In this document: piece after piece, positions 27,184-34,698 of the stretch | How positions within the stretch are numbered: the stretch's first letter is position 1 | How the letters are laid out: each line of letters starts with the position of its first letter | Assembly (NCBI RefSeq): GCF_001895925.1 | Contig: NZ_MPPI01000007.1 | Location: 1 to 64,000, forward strand | Direction: 5' to 3' | Source: Phormidesmis priestleyi ULC007 | Lineage (GTDB): Bacteria > Cyanobacteriota > Cyanobacteriia > Leptolyngbyales > Leptolyngbyaceae | DNA length: 64,000 bases | The notes under the pieces: model-generated | The model's input: only the letters and a program-made list of their open reading frames with translations | What the model was told of the DNA's origin: nothing | Database searches by the model: none | Made by a program: the position numbers and the translations under genes

Positions 27184-28837
27184 GAAACTGTCGAGTGAAA
27201 TAAGCATAAGTGTTGGGGCGCAGTTCCCGAAAGGTGGCTGGATCGGTGACGAAGAGTGAGTAGGCTTCAGCAAAGTTTTCTTCCCAGCTTGTAGCGCCAT
27301 AAGGGGTAATGCTGGTTGGCATCGATCGACCTCCCGCTTGTGCCCGATCTCTCTCAACCGCCTGACGATAGGCAGTGGCTTGCGCCCCGGCAACGATCGC
27401 AAAATTGCCGCTGGCATCTAGCTGATAAACCAATCCAGAGAGCGATCGAGCGCCCAAAAGCTGCTGGGCATTCCCCGAACTAGAGTAGCGGCTCCATGCC
27501 CGATTCAGAATGGCGTAGTCGAGTGCATGTCCAATCTCATGAAGGATGATGCGGGTAGAGTCAGGTGAGGTGCCAAAGCGGGAGAGAGAAGTGTTGAAAG
27601 CATTTGTGCGAATGGTAATCGTATTCGTGTTCGAGTCATAGTTTCCTGCTTCTGAACTGCCAGCCACCGTAGCCGCCCGATGGAATTCAACGTTTTCAAT
27701 TTGCTGTAACGCCGAGCCAGATAACAAACCCAAAGCTTGATGCAGAAGCGTAAACTCTGTTTGCGACCAGCCAGAGCCTAACCGAAAATTGCGCCCACCG
27801 ACTTGAAACGTGGTTCCTGCTGGCACGGGTTGCGGTGTAGGCGCTGCGGGAACAGTGGCAACGTTTTCGATCAGCAGATGTTCAACCGAGCTAGCGCCTG
27901 TGCCGACATCGTAGTAGCTAAATCGGTAGATGGCACGATCGCCCCCAAACGCAGTCAAATCCAGTTCCAGCGCTACGGTCGTATTGAGCGGCAGAATGAT
28001 CGGAGACGTTTGACCCATCAACCAACCGCCCACGCTCCTTAGCCCCCGATGTAGGTCATAGCCCGTAACGCTTCCTGCCATCGGGATATTCGCTGAAAAG
28101 CTGACGGTAGCGCTGACGAGATAGGCGGCGGTTGCTCCACCTGCCAGCGCCGGATTTGTCGCAAACAGGCTAGTAAGCTGACTGGTCAAGACTGAAGGAA
28201 CTGGGAGCGTGTTGGATTGCATCTCCCGCCGATCGACTGCTGGAATTGCTCCCAAACTGGTTGCTGGAGTTGTTGGCTTGCGCTGAACAGTTGTCTTGCC
28301 CTGAGTGCCCCCTGCCTGCTGCACCACATGAGTCAGTTCATGGGCGAGGAGTTGCCGACCGCTGACACTCTCTGGACTATATTCGCCCTGACGAAAAAAA
28401 ACATTGGTTCCGGTTGTAAAGGCACGGGCATTTAGCGCTTGACTCAATCGATCGGCGGTCAAATCAGTGTGAACTCGTACTCCGCTGAAATTTACACCGA
28501 ACGCGGATTCCATTTGAGTTCGCACAGGGTTTTGTAGCGGATATCCGTTGCCGCGAGACTGCTCGATCGCCGACTCAACACCCGGAGCAACTTCTGTTGC
28601 CGATGGAGCCGATCTCGATAACGCTAATACTCGCTGTACATAGTTGTTACCGTACTGCTGCTGTAATTGAAGGAGATGATTTTGCGCCACAGTTGACTGC
28701 ATCGCCCCGTGAGCGGTAGCAGATAGGGCACGATCGACCCGACGCAGCGACAAGGAACTCTGAATCGGGGTTGCTTTTGCCGGGCGCAATCCGCTTTTTG
28801 AGGAGCGAGACTGGATTTTTGTCCTTTGTTCGCGCAT
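27179..28837 (-). CDS. DUF4157 eCIS-associated effector candidate with C-terminal metalloprotease motif
   Basis: The 552-residue product starts at the ATG at 28835-28837, preceded by GAGGGAG; an upstream TTG at 28858 would overlap the previous gene. Residues about 90-175 form an eCIS core (DUF4157) domain, with GVNFSGVRVHTD, FFRQGEYSPES and the HELTH motif (28328-28342). A beta-rich middle part (about 200-340) follows. The C-terminus has a second zincin motif HEIGH (27527-27541) with a later WEENFAEAYSLF that can supply the third ligand. DUF4157 proteins are typical cargo or processing proteins of contractile injection systems. The variable C-terminus suggests a protease toxin. The cap and ATPase genes lie upstream. 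Confidence 0.8.
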   Translation of the reverse strand: MREQRTKIQSRSSKSGLRPAKATPIQSSLSLRRVDRALSATAHGAMQSTVAQNHLLQLQQQYGNNYVQRVLALSRSAPSATEVAPGVESAIEQSRGNGYPLQNPVRTQMESAFGVNFSGVRVHTDLTADRLSQALNARAFTTGTNVFFRQGEYSPESVSGRQLLAHELTHVVQQAGGTQGKTTVQRKPTTPATSLGAIPAVDRREMQSNTLPVPSVLTSQLTSLFATNPALAGGATAAYLVSATVSFSANIPMAGSVTGYDLHRGLRSVGGWLMGQTSPIILPLNTTVALELDLTAFGGDRAIYRFSYYDVGTGASSVEHLLIENVATVPAAPTPQPVPAGTTFQVGGRNFRLGSGWSQTEFTLLHQALGLLSGSALQQIENVEFHRAATVAGSSEAGNYDSNTNTITIRTNAFNTSLSRFGTSPDSTRIILHEIGHALDYAILNRAWSRYSSSGNAQQLLGARSLSGLVYQLDASGNFAIVAGAQATAYRQAVERDRAQAGGRSMPTSITPYGATSWEENFAEAYSLFVTDPATFRELRPNTYAYFTRQFP

Positions 28838-28844
28838 CGCTCCC

Positions 28845-29405
28845 TCACTTTTGTCCAATTTTGAGTATGGTTTCCGTCACCAAACCGACTTCTGTTGGTG
28901 GGAACGGTTCAACTGCTAGCGTTACTACACAGCTAATTCCGGCTTTTAAGCGTCCGTCGAGTGCGCCCCAAAAATCCCAGACGTTGGGAGTGCGATCGGG
29001 TTGAGCGATCCAACTGCGGAGCGGCAGCGATTGGTTGACCATCTCGCCTTGCAGCACTTCTGGCGGTAGATTGGGGTAGCGCAGCAGCGTTTTTAGGAGA
29101 CTGCCCAATAGTCGATGCTCGTCGGCGATGTCTTTAGTCCAAATAGTGATCAGGTAGGTGAAGTCAACGCGAGTCGGCGCAGGAGTTTCGGTGCCGATCG
29201 CGCCATTGCGAACGAGGGAAGACTCATTGCTTCGCAGCCCCAGATTTTCGCGAATGTCGTATAGAAAGAGATTGACCGTCGGCTTGGTCAGCTTGGTTTC
29301 CCAGTCGCTATTGGGCATTTCAAACTTGATGTCGATCGCTGCGTCGTCGATCGGCACTTTTTGCCGGAGCAATTCTCTCAGCGTGTCATCCAAGTGATGA
29401 ATCAT
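28845..29405 (-). CDS. DUF4255 eCIS tail-cap-like protein
   Basis: The 186-residue protein shows the Pvc16/DUF4255 pattern: MIHHLDDTLRELLRQ at the start, IDIKFEMPNSDWE, PTVNLFLYDIRENLGLRSNE, RVDFTYLITIWTKDIADEHRLLG and LPLRSWI. In contractile injection systems this family caps the sheath-tube at the distal end. The ATG at 29405 follows GGAGG by 6 bases and is preferred over the one at 29411. It overlaps the YkgJ gene by 20 bp and ends 7 bp before the effector gene. Confidence 0.88.
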   Translation of the reverse strand: MIHHLDDTLRELLRQKVPIDDAAIDIKFEMPNSDWETKLTKPTVNLFLYDIRENLGLRSNESSLVRNGAIGTETPAPTRVDFTYLITIWTKDIADEHRLLGSLLKTLLRYPNLPPEVLQGEMVNQSLPLRSWIAQPDRTPNVWDFWGALDGRLKAGISCVVTLAVEPFPPTEVGLVTETILKIGQK

Positions 29406-30060
29406 CGGCAACCTCCGGCAGTGACAGTTCGTCGGGCGTTAAGTTGTGCGGCCAGTTGGGATCGGCGAGTTTGGGATTGATCACGCCGTTGTCAAAATCG
29501 AGCCAGATGCGATCGTCATTTCGGCAGTCATAGGCGCGGCAAGGAATAGGACGCTGAGTATGAACACAACAGCCTAAACTCGTGCGATCGACCTGATGAC
29601 AATAGCCATCTGCGCCTTTAGCAATCACGTAGGGTTTGTTTAGCTCCCATCGAATCACGCCTTCTTCAATGTCTTGTCGCGACAGGGGAAACACCATTTT
29701 ACAGCAGGCAGCTTTGCACAGGTGGACTCGATTTTCGCAGTCAATTTTTGCAGTCTGGACAAACGTATATTTATCTTGATTGGGTTCTTGCAGGGCAACC
29801 CCCGGATCGTGTTGTTGATAACGCTGGAGTAGACGATCGACGAATTCTTGCTTGCGATCGTCGATTTGCTCAACCGTGATCACTCCCGTTTCGACTAGCA
29901 GATCAATCAGCGCATACACAAACGCCGCCGACTCTAGTGAACGACCCGCAGTTGCATTCACGCGAGTATGAAGATACGCCAGCCCGCGCGCAATGTCAGA
30001 AAATTGCACCAACTGCTGGCTCGAATCAGGTATGTCTGATGGGGATCGATCGTGGCTCAT
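29386..30060 (-). CDS. YkgJ-family cysteine-cluster protein
   Basis: The 224-residue protein (ATG at 30060; a TTG lies at 30108) has the CxxxCC metal-binding cluster in VHLCKAACCKMVFPLS. Further Cys occur in GYCHQVD, GCCVHTQRPIPCRAYDC. This is the Fe/Zn-chelating YkgJ domain, of uncertain function. Its overlap with the DUF4255 gene implies translational coupling and a role near the injection system, although YkgJ is not a standard structural component. The N-terminal 90 residues (LAYLHTRVNATAGRSLESAA) are a separate helical part. Confidence 0.8.
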   Translation of the reverse strand: MSHDRSPSDIPDSSQQLVQFSDIARGLAYLHTRVNATAGRSLESAAFVYALIDLLVETGVITVEQIDDRKQEFVDRLLQRYQQHDPGVALQEPNQDKYTFVQTAKIDCENRVHLCKAACCKMVFPLSRQDIEEGVIRWELNKPYVIAKGADGYCHQVDRTSLGCCVHTQRPIPCRAYDCRNDDRIWLDFDNGVINPKLADPNWPHNLTPDELSLPEVADDSSLG

Positions 30061-30206
30061 CGGCAAAGAAATGATGGCTACGTGAAACTGGGGCGACTGC
30101 TTAGACAAACACTTCTGGAGTTGTCTTTGAGTCTAATTCACGCTGCACACATTTCCACTTTTCCCTAGCTAATTCTTAACGTGTAGCAATCTTATTTCAG
30201 TTAAAA

Positions 30207-30247
30207 GTGGGACAGGCTTCTAGCTACGGGCAAGATGCCCATCCCAC
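30207..30247. repeat. GTGGGACAGGC...GATGCCCATCCCAC hairpin repeat
   Basis: A 41-bp imperfect palindrome (GTGGGACAGGCTTCTAGC on the left, GGGCAAGATGCCCATCCCAC on the right). It is of the short hairpin type common in cyanobacterial intergenic DNA and sits just left of the TAGGACTTACGCATTGAC element, in the gap between the ATPase and YkgJ genes. Confidence 0.6.
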
Positions 30248-30254
30248 AATCTAC

Positions 30255-30442
30255 TAGGACTTACGCATTGACCCGAAAATGCAGATGTGCATTAACGCAA
30301 TTTCTGGGTTACGGCGTTTCTAAGAAACGGCTTTGAACCTGAGTTTTTGTTCAAAATCACTTGAAAGCCTGTAGGAACTGTAGTTTTAGAGACCAAATAT
30401 CAAGAGTGCATATTACTGTTTTCTGTCAATGCGTAAGTCCTA
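30255..30442. mobile_element. 188-bp MITE with perfect 18-bp terminal inverted repeats
   Basis: TAGGACTTACGCATTGAC (30255-30272) and GTCAATGCGTAAGTCCTA (30425-30442) are exact reverse complements. Both sides are flanked by TCTAC (30250-30254 and 30443-30447), a 5-bp duplication; alternatively the terminal TA pairs are the target duplication, as for IS630/Tc1-type elements. There is no open frame inside. GGACTTACGCAT recurs alone at 41409, so the parent family is present elsewhere in the genome. Confidence 0.85.
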
Positions 30443-30476
30443 TCTACTTAGAATTGCTATAGTTGGGCGGCTTGTT

Positions 30477-32591
30477 TTACAAAAATTCTTCTTCACTTAC
30501 TAACCGTCCCATCTTCTGCAATTCTCGTTTGGTTGCCTGCAACAGATGCGCCATGTTGATACTCTGCCCAGATTCAGCCGCCAGAAACGCAGCCGCTAGT
30601 GCAATGTTCGCAATGTTGCCGCCTGCTAACTTAAATTGTTGAGCAATGGCTTCAAAATCGAATGGCGCGATCGGCGTTTCTGAAGGAAAAACGCCTTTCC
30701 AAATGTTCAAGCGATGTTCCACATCGGGGAAGGGAAACTCAATAATAAATCGTAACCGTCGTGTAAACGCCTCATCTAAATTCTGAACCAGATTCGTCGT
30801 CAAAATCGTAATGCCTTCATACTCTTCCATTTTCTGCAACAAATAAGCGACTTCGATATTGGCGTAGCGATCGTGCGCGTCTTTAATCTCAGACCGTTTG
30901 CCAAAAAGCGAATCAGCTTCATCAAACAACAAAATCGCATTGGCACTTTCGGCAGCCGTGAAAATTTGATTGAGATTTTTCTCGGTTTCGCCAATATATT
31001 TACTCACCATTTGCGATAAATCAATTTGATAGAGATCAAGCCGTAGCTCGTTGGCAATAATTTCTGCCGCCATTGTTTTGCCAGTCCCCGGCGGCCCCGA
31101 AAATAGCGTGTTTAGCCCTTTACCGAGCGACAGTTTGCGATCGAAACCCCAGTCTCCATAAACAATGTGGCGATAGCGAATGTGGCTACAAATCTCTTTT
31201 AATCGCGCCAGTTGATCCGCCGGGAGCACAATATCTTTCCAGGTGTATCGCGGCGTAATTTTGCGCGTTAGCCCCTCCAACTTCTGGCTCGACTGAGCGC
31301 GGGCAGCCCTGAAAAGCTCCTCAATCGTCGGCGGCTGAACATCCCAGCCCTCTTGAGATTGCAGTGCTGCTTGCCAACGCGAGTGATGCTGCGCCATTAG
31401 TACCGCATCCGCAATTTGTTGGGGCGTTAACCGAAAACGATCGGCAAGTCCATCTAATTCCTGATCGACAATTTCCATGCCCAGCGCCGCAAGATTAGCA
31501 CTCCAACAAGTTCGCCGTTGAGCAAAGCTGATCTTAGGAAAGCTAACAGGGATGAAGCGGGCTGTACAACCTGACAGCCGCTGAGATTGAGTACCTGCCA
31601 AAATCATCGGCAAAGCCTCGTCTGAAAACATCGAGAACGCTTGTTCGATCGCGCTTAATTGGGCGTTGTCCAATCCCTCTCGCTGGTCAAGATACAACAC
31701 TGCATTTTGAAACCGAGCCTCCCGACCCAGCCGCCGCAACGTTTGCTCAAGATCAGGACTGGCAGCGATCGCCTGATCGACGATCAAAAGCGACGCATCC
31801 AGTTCATGGCAGATCGCTTCTGCCGTTTGGCGTTTCTCCAACGCGTCAACCCCTTGAAAATAAAGCTGTAAGGGTTGCACTGTGTGCGCGATCGAGCGCA
31901 GCGCCTGCTTGATCGGGGCGTTGAGCGGCAGATCCTCTAGCGAAATGGTGGGCTGAATCAGTTGGCATGGTGCAAGTCGAGAGTCTAAGCCCTGCTGCCC
32001 CATCAGAAACCGGATCACCTGCTCGTCCAGCTTGAGAAAATAAGACAGGAGCGGTGGCTGCGCCCGATTTGGGTCTACAATCAGATGCAGTAGCCCGTGT
32101 TGCATCAACGGGGCAGCAGGCGCAAATCGATCGCGCTGCTGCATTTTAGTTTCGGTGGTGGCACACAGCAAATTCAGAGCTAAATCGACGCTGGGATGTT
32201 TGCGGGTCACATCATCTTGAAGGTAAGAGTAGATCCGCTCATACCCCAAGTCAATCTCAGGCGCTAGCGAAATCAAAACAACGCTGAGGTCAAACTCAGA
32301 GAGTCCAAACGTGTGTTTCAACCAGTTGAATGGAGCAAGTTGACTAAGTTGTTCAGCGAGATCGGGTTCTGACTGGTGCGATCGCAGAGTAGGTTCTCCA
32401 ACCTTCCGCGCTAACAGTCGATCGATCTCTTCTCGATTAATGTAAAGCCCGCGGTAAGGATCAGCCGCCGCTTCTGAACCATACAAAATCTCAGCCCTAG
32501 AGATGGCATCGGTCAGCAAGTGATCCAGTTGCTGCAACGCTCTTAGCATGTCCTTAAGTTGCGCTACTTGGACTAGCTTCTGTTTAGCCAT
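30477..32591 (-). CDS. eCIS-associated AAA+ ATPase
   Basis: The 704-residue protein has a C-terminal AAA+ domain: Walker A GPPGTGKT (about residue 485-492), ILLFDEADSLFGKRSE (Walker B), TNLVQNLDEAFTRRLRFIIEFPFP (sensor 1 and arginine finger). The N-terminal half contains a helical domain and a second, degenerate nucleotide-binding fold lacking a P-loop. This layout is that of the Pvc15/Afp15-type ATPase of contractile injection systems, thought to aid assembly. It lies upstream of the YkgJ-DUF4255-DUF4157 genes on the same strand; a 416-bp repeat-bearing gap separates them. Confidence 0.85.
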   Translation of the reverse strand: MAKQKLVQVAQLKDMLRALQQLDHLLTDAISRAEILYGSEAAADPYRGLYINREEIDRLLARKVGEPTLRSHQSEPDLAEQLSQLAPFNWLKHTFGLSEFDLSVVLISLAPEIDLGYERIYSYLQDDVTRKHPSVDLALNLLCATTETKMQQRDRFAPAAPLMQHGLLHLIVDPNRAQPPLLSYFLKLDEQVIRFLMGQQGLDSRLAPCQLIQPTISLEDLPLNAPIKQALRSIAHTVQPLQLYFQGVDALEKRQTAEAICHELDASLLIVDQAIAASPDLEQTLRRLGREARFQNAVLYLDQREGLDNAQLSAIEQAFSMFSDEALPMILAGTQSQRLSGCTARFIPVSFPKISFAQRRTCWSANLAALGMEIVDQELDGLADRFRLTPQQIADAVLMAQHHSRWQAALQSQEGWDVQPPTIEELFRAARAQSSQKLEGLTRKITPRYTWKDIVLPADQLARLKEICSHIRYRHIVYGDWGFDRKLSLGKGLNTLFSGPPGTGKTMAAEIIANELRLDLYQIDLSQMVSKYIGETEKNLNQIFTAAESANAILLFDEADSLFGKRSEIKDAHDRYANIEVAYLLQKMEEYEGITILTTNLVQNLDEAFTRRLRFIIEFPFPDVEHRLNIWKGVFPSETPIAPFDFEAIAQQFKLAGGNIANIALAAAFLAAESGQSINMAHLLQATKRELQKMGRLVSEEEFL

Positions 32592-32744
32592 CGCTTTACT
32601 AGCTACAAAGTCAGCCTAAATATAACGCCTAATGACAACTGCACTTATCGAATCGTAAATCAAAGGGGGATGAGCCGCTAAATTGTAAAGTTTTGCAAAT
32701 GTAATGCAATTCAAGCTCAATTTTGTTAAATTGGATACAGAAAT

Positions 32745-32824
32745 GAATCGTTCATCTCCTCCAGGAACCAAGTTTTTTGGCTTTTAGAGAGACGGAAGTA
32801 GGGACTCTCCCGAAGGAACGCGCC
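32745..32824 (+). promoter_or_regulatory. Glutamine-I (glnA-type) riboswitch
   Basis: The conserved core of the glnA RNA motif is present in order. CGTTC (32749-32753) pairs with GAACG (32816-32820) as P1. A weak P2 with TCTC (32755-32758) and GAGA (about 32787-32792) encloses an internal AACCAAG/TTTTGGCT hairpin. The invariant GACGGAAGTAGG (32791-32802) follows, then a short P3 of GGGA/TCCC (32801-32811) and CGAAGGAACGCG. These aptamers bind L-glutamine and in cyanobacteria control glutamine-synthetase inactivating factor genes. Here the RNA lies 35 bp before an unrelated 53-residue gene. Expression-platform details cannot be settled by eye. Confidence 0.85.
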
Positions 32825-32859
32825 TCCTGTTCACTACACTTTTTCAAGAGGTAAGCGCC

Positions 32860-33021
32860 ATGAAACGGTTTAACCAACCCAATCAACCCAACAAGTCTCA
32901 GATCATCGACGTGAGCGACGAAACCGTTGCTTTTATGTTGTCTAACGGTTTCTCCACAGATGGTAGCTGGTACAAGTGGTATAAGAATCGGCATCAGCAA
33001 CCCAGAGTCACCGAGCAGTAG
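32860..33021 (+). CDS. 53-residue protein under glutamine-riboswitch control
   Basis: The frame starts at ATG 32860 after a good ribosome site (AGAGGT, 7 bases upstream) and stops at TAG 33019-33021. The product begins MKRFNQPNQPNKSQIIDV and ends NRHQQPRVTEQ. A compact middle (DETVAFMLSNGFSTDGSWYK) may fold as a helix-turn-helix-like hairpin and the tail is basic. It is not similar to IF7/IF17, the glutamine-synthetase inactivating factors usually found behind this riboswitch. By context it is likely made when glutamine is plentiful and may tune nitrogen metabolism; the function is unknown. Confidence 0.8.
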   Translation: MKRFNQPNQPNKSQIIDVSDETVAFMLSNGFSTDGSWYKWYKNRHQQPRVTEQ

Positions 33022-33029
33022 AGCCGCAG

Positions 33030-33096
33030 ACCTCGGAGGTTTCAACCAAGCATCAAGCATTGTGACCGACAGAGGGGCTTAAACCTCCGAGGTTTT
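33030..33096. repeat. Paired ACCTCGGAGGTTT palindromes
   Basis: ACCTCGGAGGTTT at 33030-33042 and AAACCTCCGAGGTTT from 33082 are reverse complements of each other and nearly palindromic themselves. They can form a long hairpin just after the 53-residue gene. The same motif recurs at about 41425-41439. It may serve as a transcription end or be a dispersed repeat. Confidence 0.5.
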
Positions 33097-33126
33097 GAAA
33101 GGTTCACGGTTTAACTTTTTGAATTT

Positions 33127-33160
33127 GGCGATCGCACTTCACTCAGCGATCGCCATTTTT
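33127..33160 (+). terminator. HIP1-based intrinsic terminator
   Basis: GGCGATCGC (33127-33135) and GCGATCGCC (33146-33154) form a perfect 9-bp stem with a 10-base loop, followed by ATTTTT. This is a standard intrinsic terminator shape and would end the riboswitch/53-residue transcript before the methyltransferase gene. Confidence 0.75.
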
Positions 33161-33249
33161 GTGAATAAATCTGCAAATAGTGAGTGAAACTGGCTCCTGA
33201 GATTCGTTACACTTAGTTACAGTCGTCGATCGCAGTATCTTAAGTCATC

Positions 33250-34368
33250 ATGCCCGACACCATCACAAAGCTGGCCTATCAAACATTTCAGCAAAGCAAA
33301 AGTTATTTTGGGCTGGCGCATAAAGTGTTGAGTACGCAAGTGCTTAATCTCCTGGCTCCTCCGTCCGAGAAAAGAACAGTTTCACTTCCGCCTGAGTTGC
33401 TGCTTAAAATTCAGCAACGATTTAGTCAGATTCTGGAAGCTGACTGGCAAGACGCAGAAAAAGGCGTTTATCCAGAAAGTATGTTGTTTGATAACCCCTG
33501 GGAAGATTTCTTTCGGTTTTATCCGGCTGTCTGGCTCGATATGCCCCAGATTTGGGAGCGGGCAAACCAAAAGCGCTACCAGGAATTTTCATCTAATGTT
33601 GAGACGAGTGGCTACCCTAGCTACTATGTGCAAAACTTTCATCACCAGACTGATGGCTATCTCAGCGACATGTCGGCAAACCTCTATGATTTGCAGGTAG
33701 AGTTGCTGTTTAACGGTGCGGCAGATGCGATGCGTCGTCGGATCTTGGCTCCATTAAAGGAAGAGTTGCAGACGTTTAGCGCGATCGAGCCTCGTCAGAT
33801 CAAGATTCTAGATCTTGCCAGCGGCACGGGTCGCACGTTGAGAATGCTGCGCGGGATGTTGCCTAAAGCATCTCTCTATGGAGTCGATCTTTCGCCTGCT
33901 TATCTGAGGAAGGCAAATCAAATGCTCTCTCAGATTCCGGGAGAGTTGCCTCAATTAATTCAAGCCAATGCTGAGGAATTGCCTTACTTAGAGAACTATT
34001 TTCATGCAGTAACCTGTGTGTTTTTGTTCCACGAGTTGCCGCCGCAAGCGCGTCAGAATGTGATTGATCAAGCCTTTAGAGTGGTTAAGCCCGGTGGCAC
34101 CTTTGTGATCTGTGATTCAGTTCAAGTCAGCGATTCGCCAGAATTGGCTCCAGTGATGGCTGGCTTCTCAGATACTTTCCATGAGCCTTATTATCGTCAC
34201 TACATGAATGATGACTTGATTGCTCGTCTTCATAGTGCTGGCTTCACAGATGTCTCGACGCAGGTGCACTTTATGAGTAAGTATCTCGTCGCTCATAAGC
34301 CTGCCGAAGGATCTCAAGATCAGTCTGCACAGAATTCTGAGCAGCAAGAGATTCCGCTAGGAGTCTAG
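33250..34368 (+). CDS. Class I SAM-dependent methyltransferase
   Basis: The 372-residue protein carries the Rossmann methyltransferase domain at about 175-310: ILDLASGTGRTLRML (motif I), ASLYGVDLSPAYLRKAN, LPYLENYFHAVTCVFLFHELP and VVKPGGTFVICDSV. A 150-residue N-terminal part (FYPAVWLDMPQIWERANQK) is specific to a cyanobacterial subgroup. The substrate is unknown; motifs resemble UbiE/quinone-type C-methyltransferases. The gene stands alone between an upstream terminator and a downstream hairpin. Confidence 0.85.
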   Translation: MPDTITKLAYQTFQQSKSYFGLAHKVLSTQVLNLLAPPSEKRTVSLPPELLLKIQQRFSQILEADWQDAEKGVYPESMLFDNPWEDFFRFYPAVWLDMPQIWERANQKRYQEFSSNVETSGYPSYYVQNFHHQTDGYLSDMSANLYDLQVELLFNGAADAMRRRILAPLKEELQTFSAIEPRQIKILDLASGTGRTLRMLRGMLPKASLYGVDLSPAYLRKANQMLSQIPGELPQLIQANAEELPYLENYFHAVTCVFLFHELPPQARQNVIDQAFRVVKPGGTFVICDSVQVSDSPELAPVMAGFSDTFHEPYYRHYMNDDLIARLHSAGFTDVSTQVHFMSKYLVAHKPAEGSQDQSAQNSEQQEIPLGV

Positions 34369-34393
34369 ATCTCTTCGATTAAGCCGTCAGAAA

Positions 34394-34424
34394 CAGTTAG
34401 CAACCAATGATTGATTGCTAACTG
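34394..34424 (+). terminator. Hairpin after the methyltransferase gene
   Basis: CAGTTAGCAA (34394-34403) and TTGCTAACTG (34415-34424) form a perfect 10-bp stem with an 11-base loop, 26 bp after the stop. There is no T-run behind it, so it may be a 3' stabilising hairpin rather than an intrinsic terminator. Confidence 0.5.
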
Positions 34425-34618
34425 ATGCCTTGTACGTTGAACGGTTGAAGTTTATGCAACGCGATCAACAACAGAAATGAAATAATCTCGGATTCCTTTA
34501 CAAATTGACCGAATGAACAAATGAGTTATTCAGGGGGCACACGTTTGTGAAGGTGAACTTTAAAACACTCGTCGATCGTAAAGTTCCGGACGAGTCAAAA
34601 AATTGTTGGATTTCCCAC

Positions 34619-34650
34619 AAAAAAACCCTACTCCGATCGCGAAATAGGGT
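34619..34650 (-). terminator. Intrinsic terminator of the sugar operon
   Basis: On the minus strand ACCCTA (34645-34650) and TAGGGT (34625-34630) pair across a 14-base loop, followed by a run of T (34619-34625 on the plus strand reads as A). It lies about 50 bp beyond the GH65-PGM stop codon and should end the two-gene transcript. Confidence 0.7.
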
Positions 34651-34698
34651 GAGTATACAAAGTGCAGTGATGGCGATTCTACCGATCGCTGTCACCGA

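Noticed and set aside
32860-33021. 53-residue protein as an IF7/IF17 glutamine-synthetase inactivating factor
   Set aside because: Although the riboswitch suggests it, the sequence lacks resemblance to IF7 or to the C-terminus of IF17.
32752-33060. 102-residue minus-strand frame
   Set aside because: It lies opposite the riboswitch and the 53-residue gene, which both have strong direct evidence.
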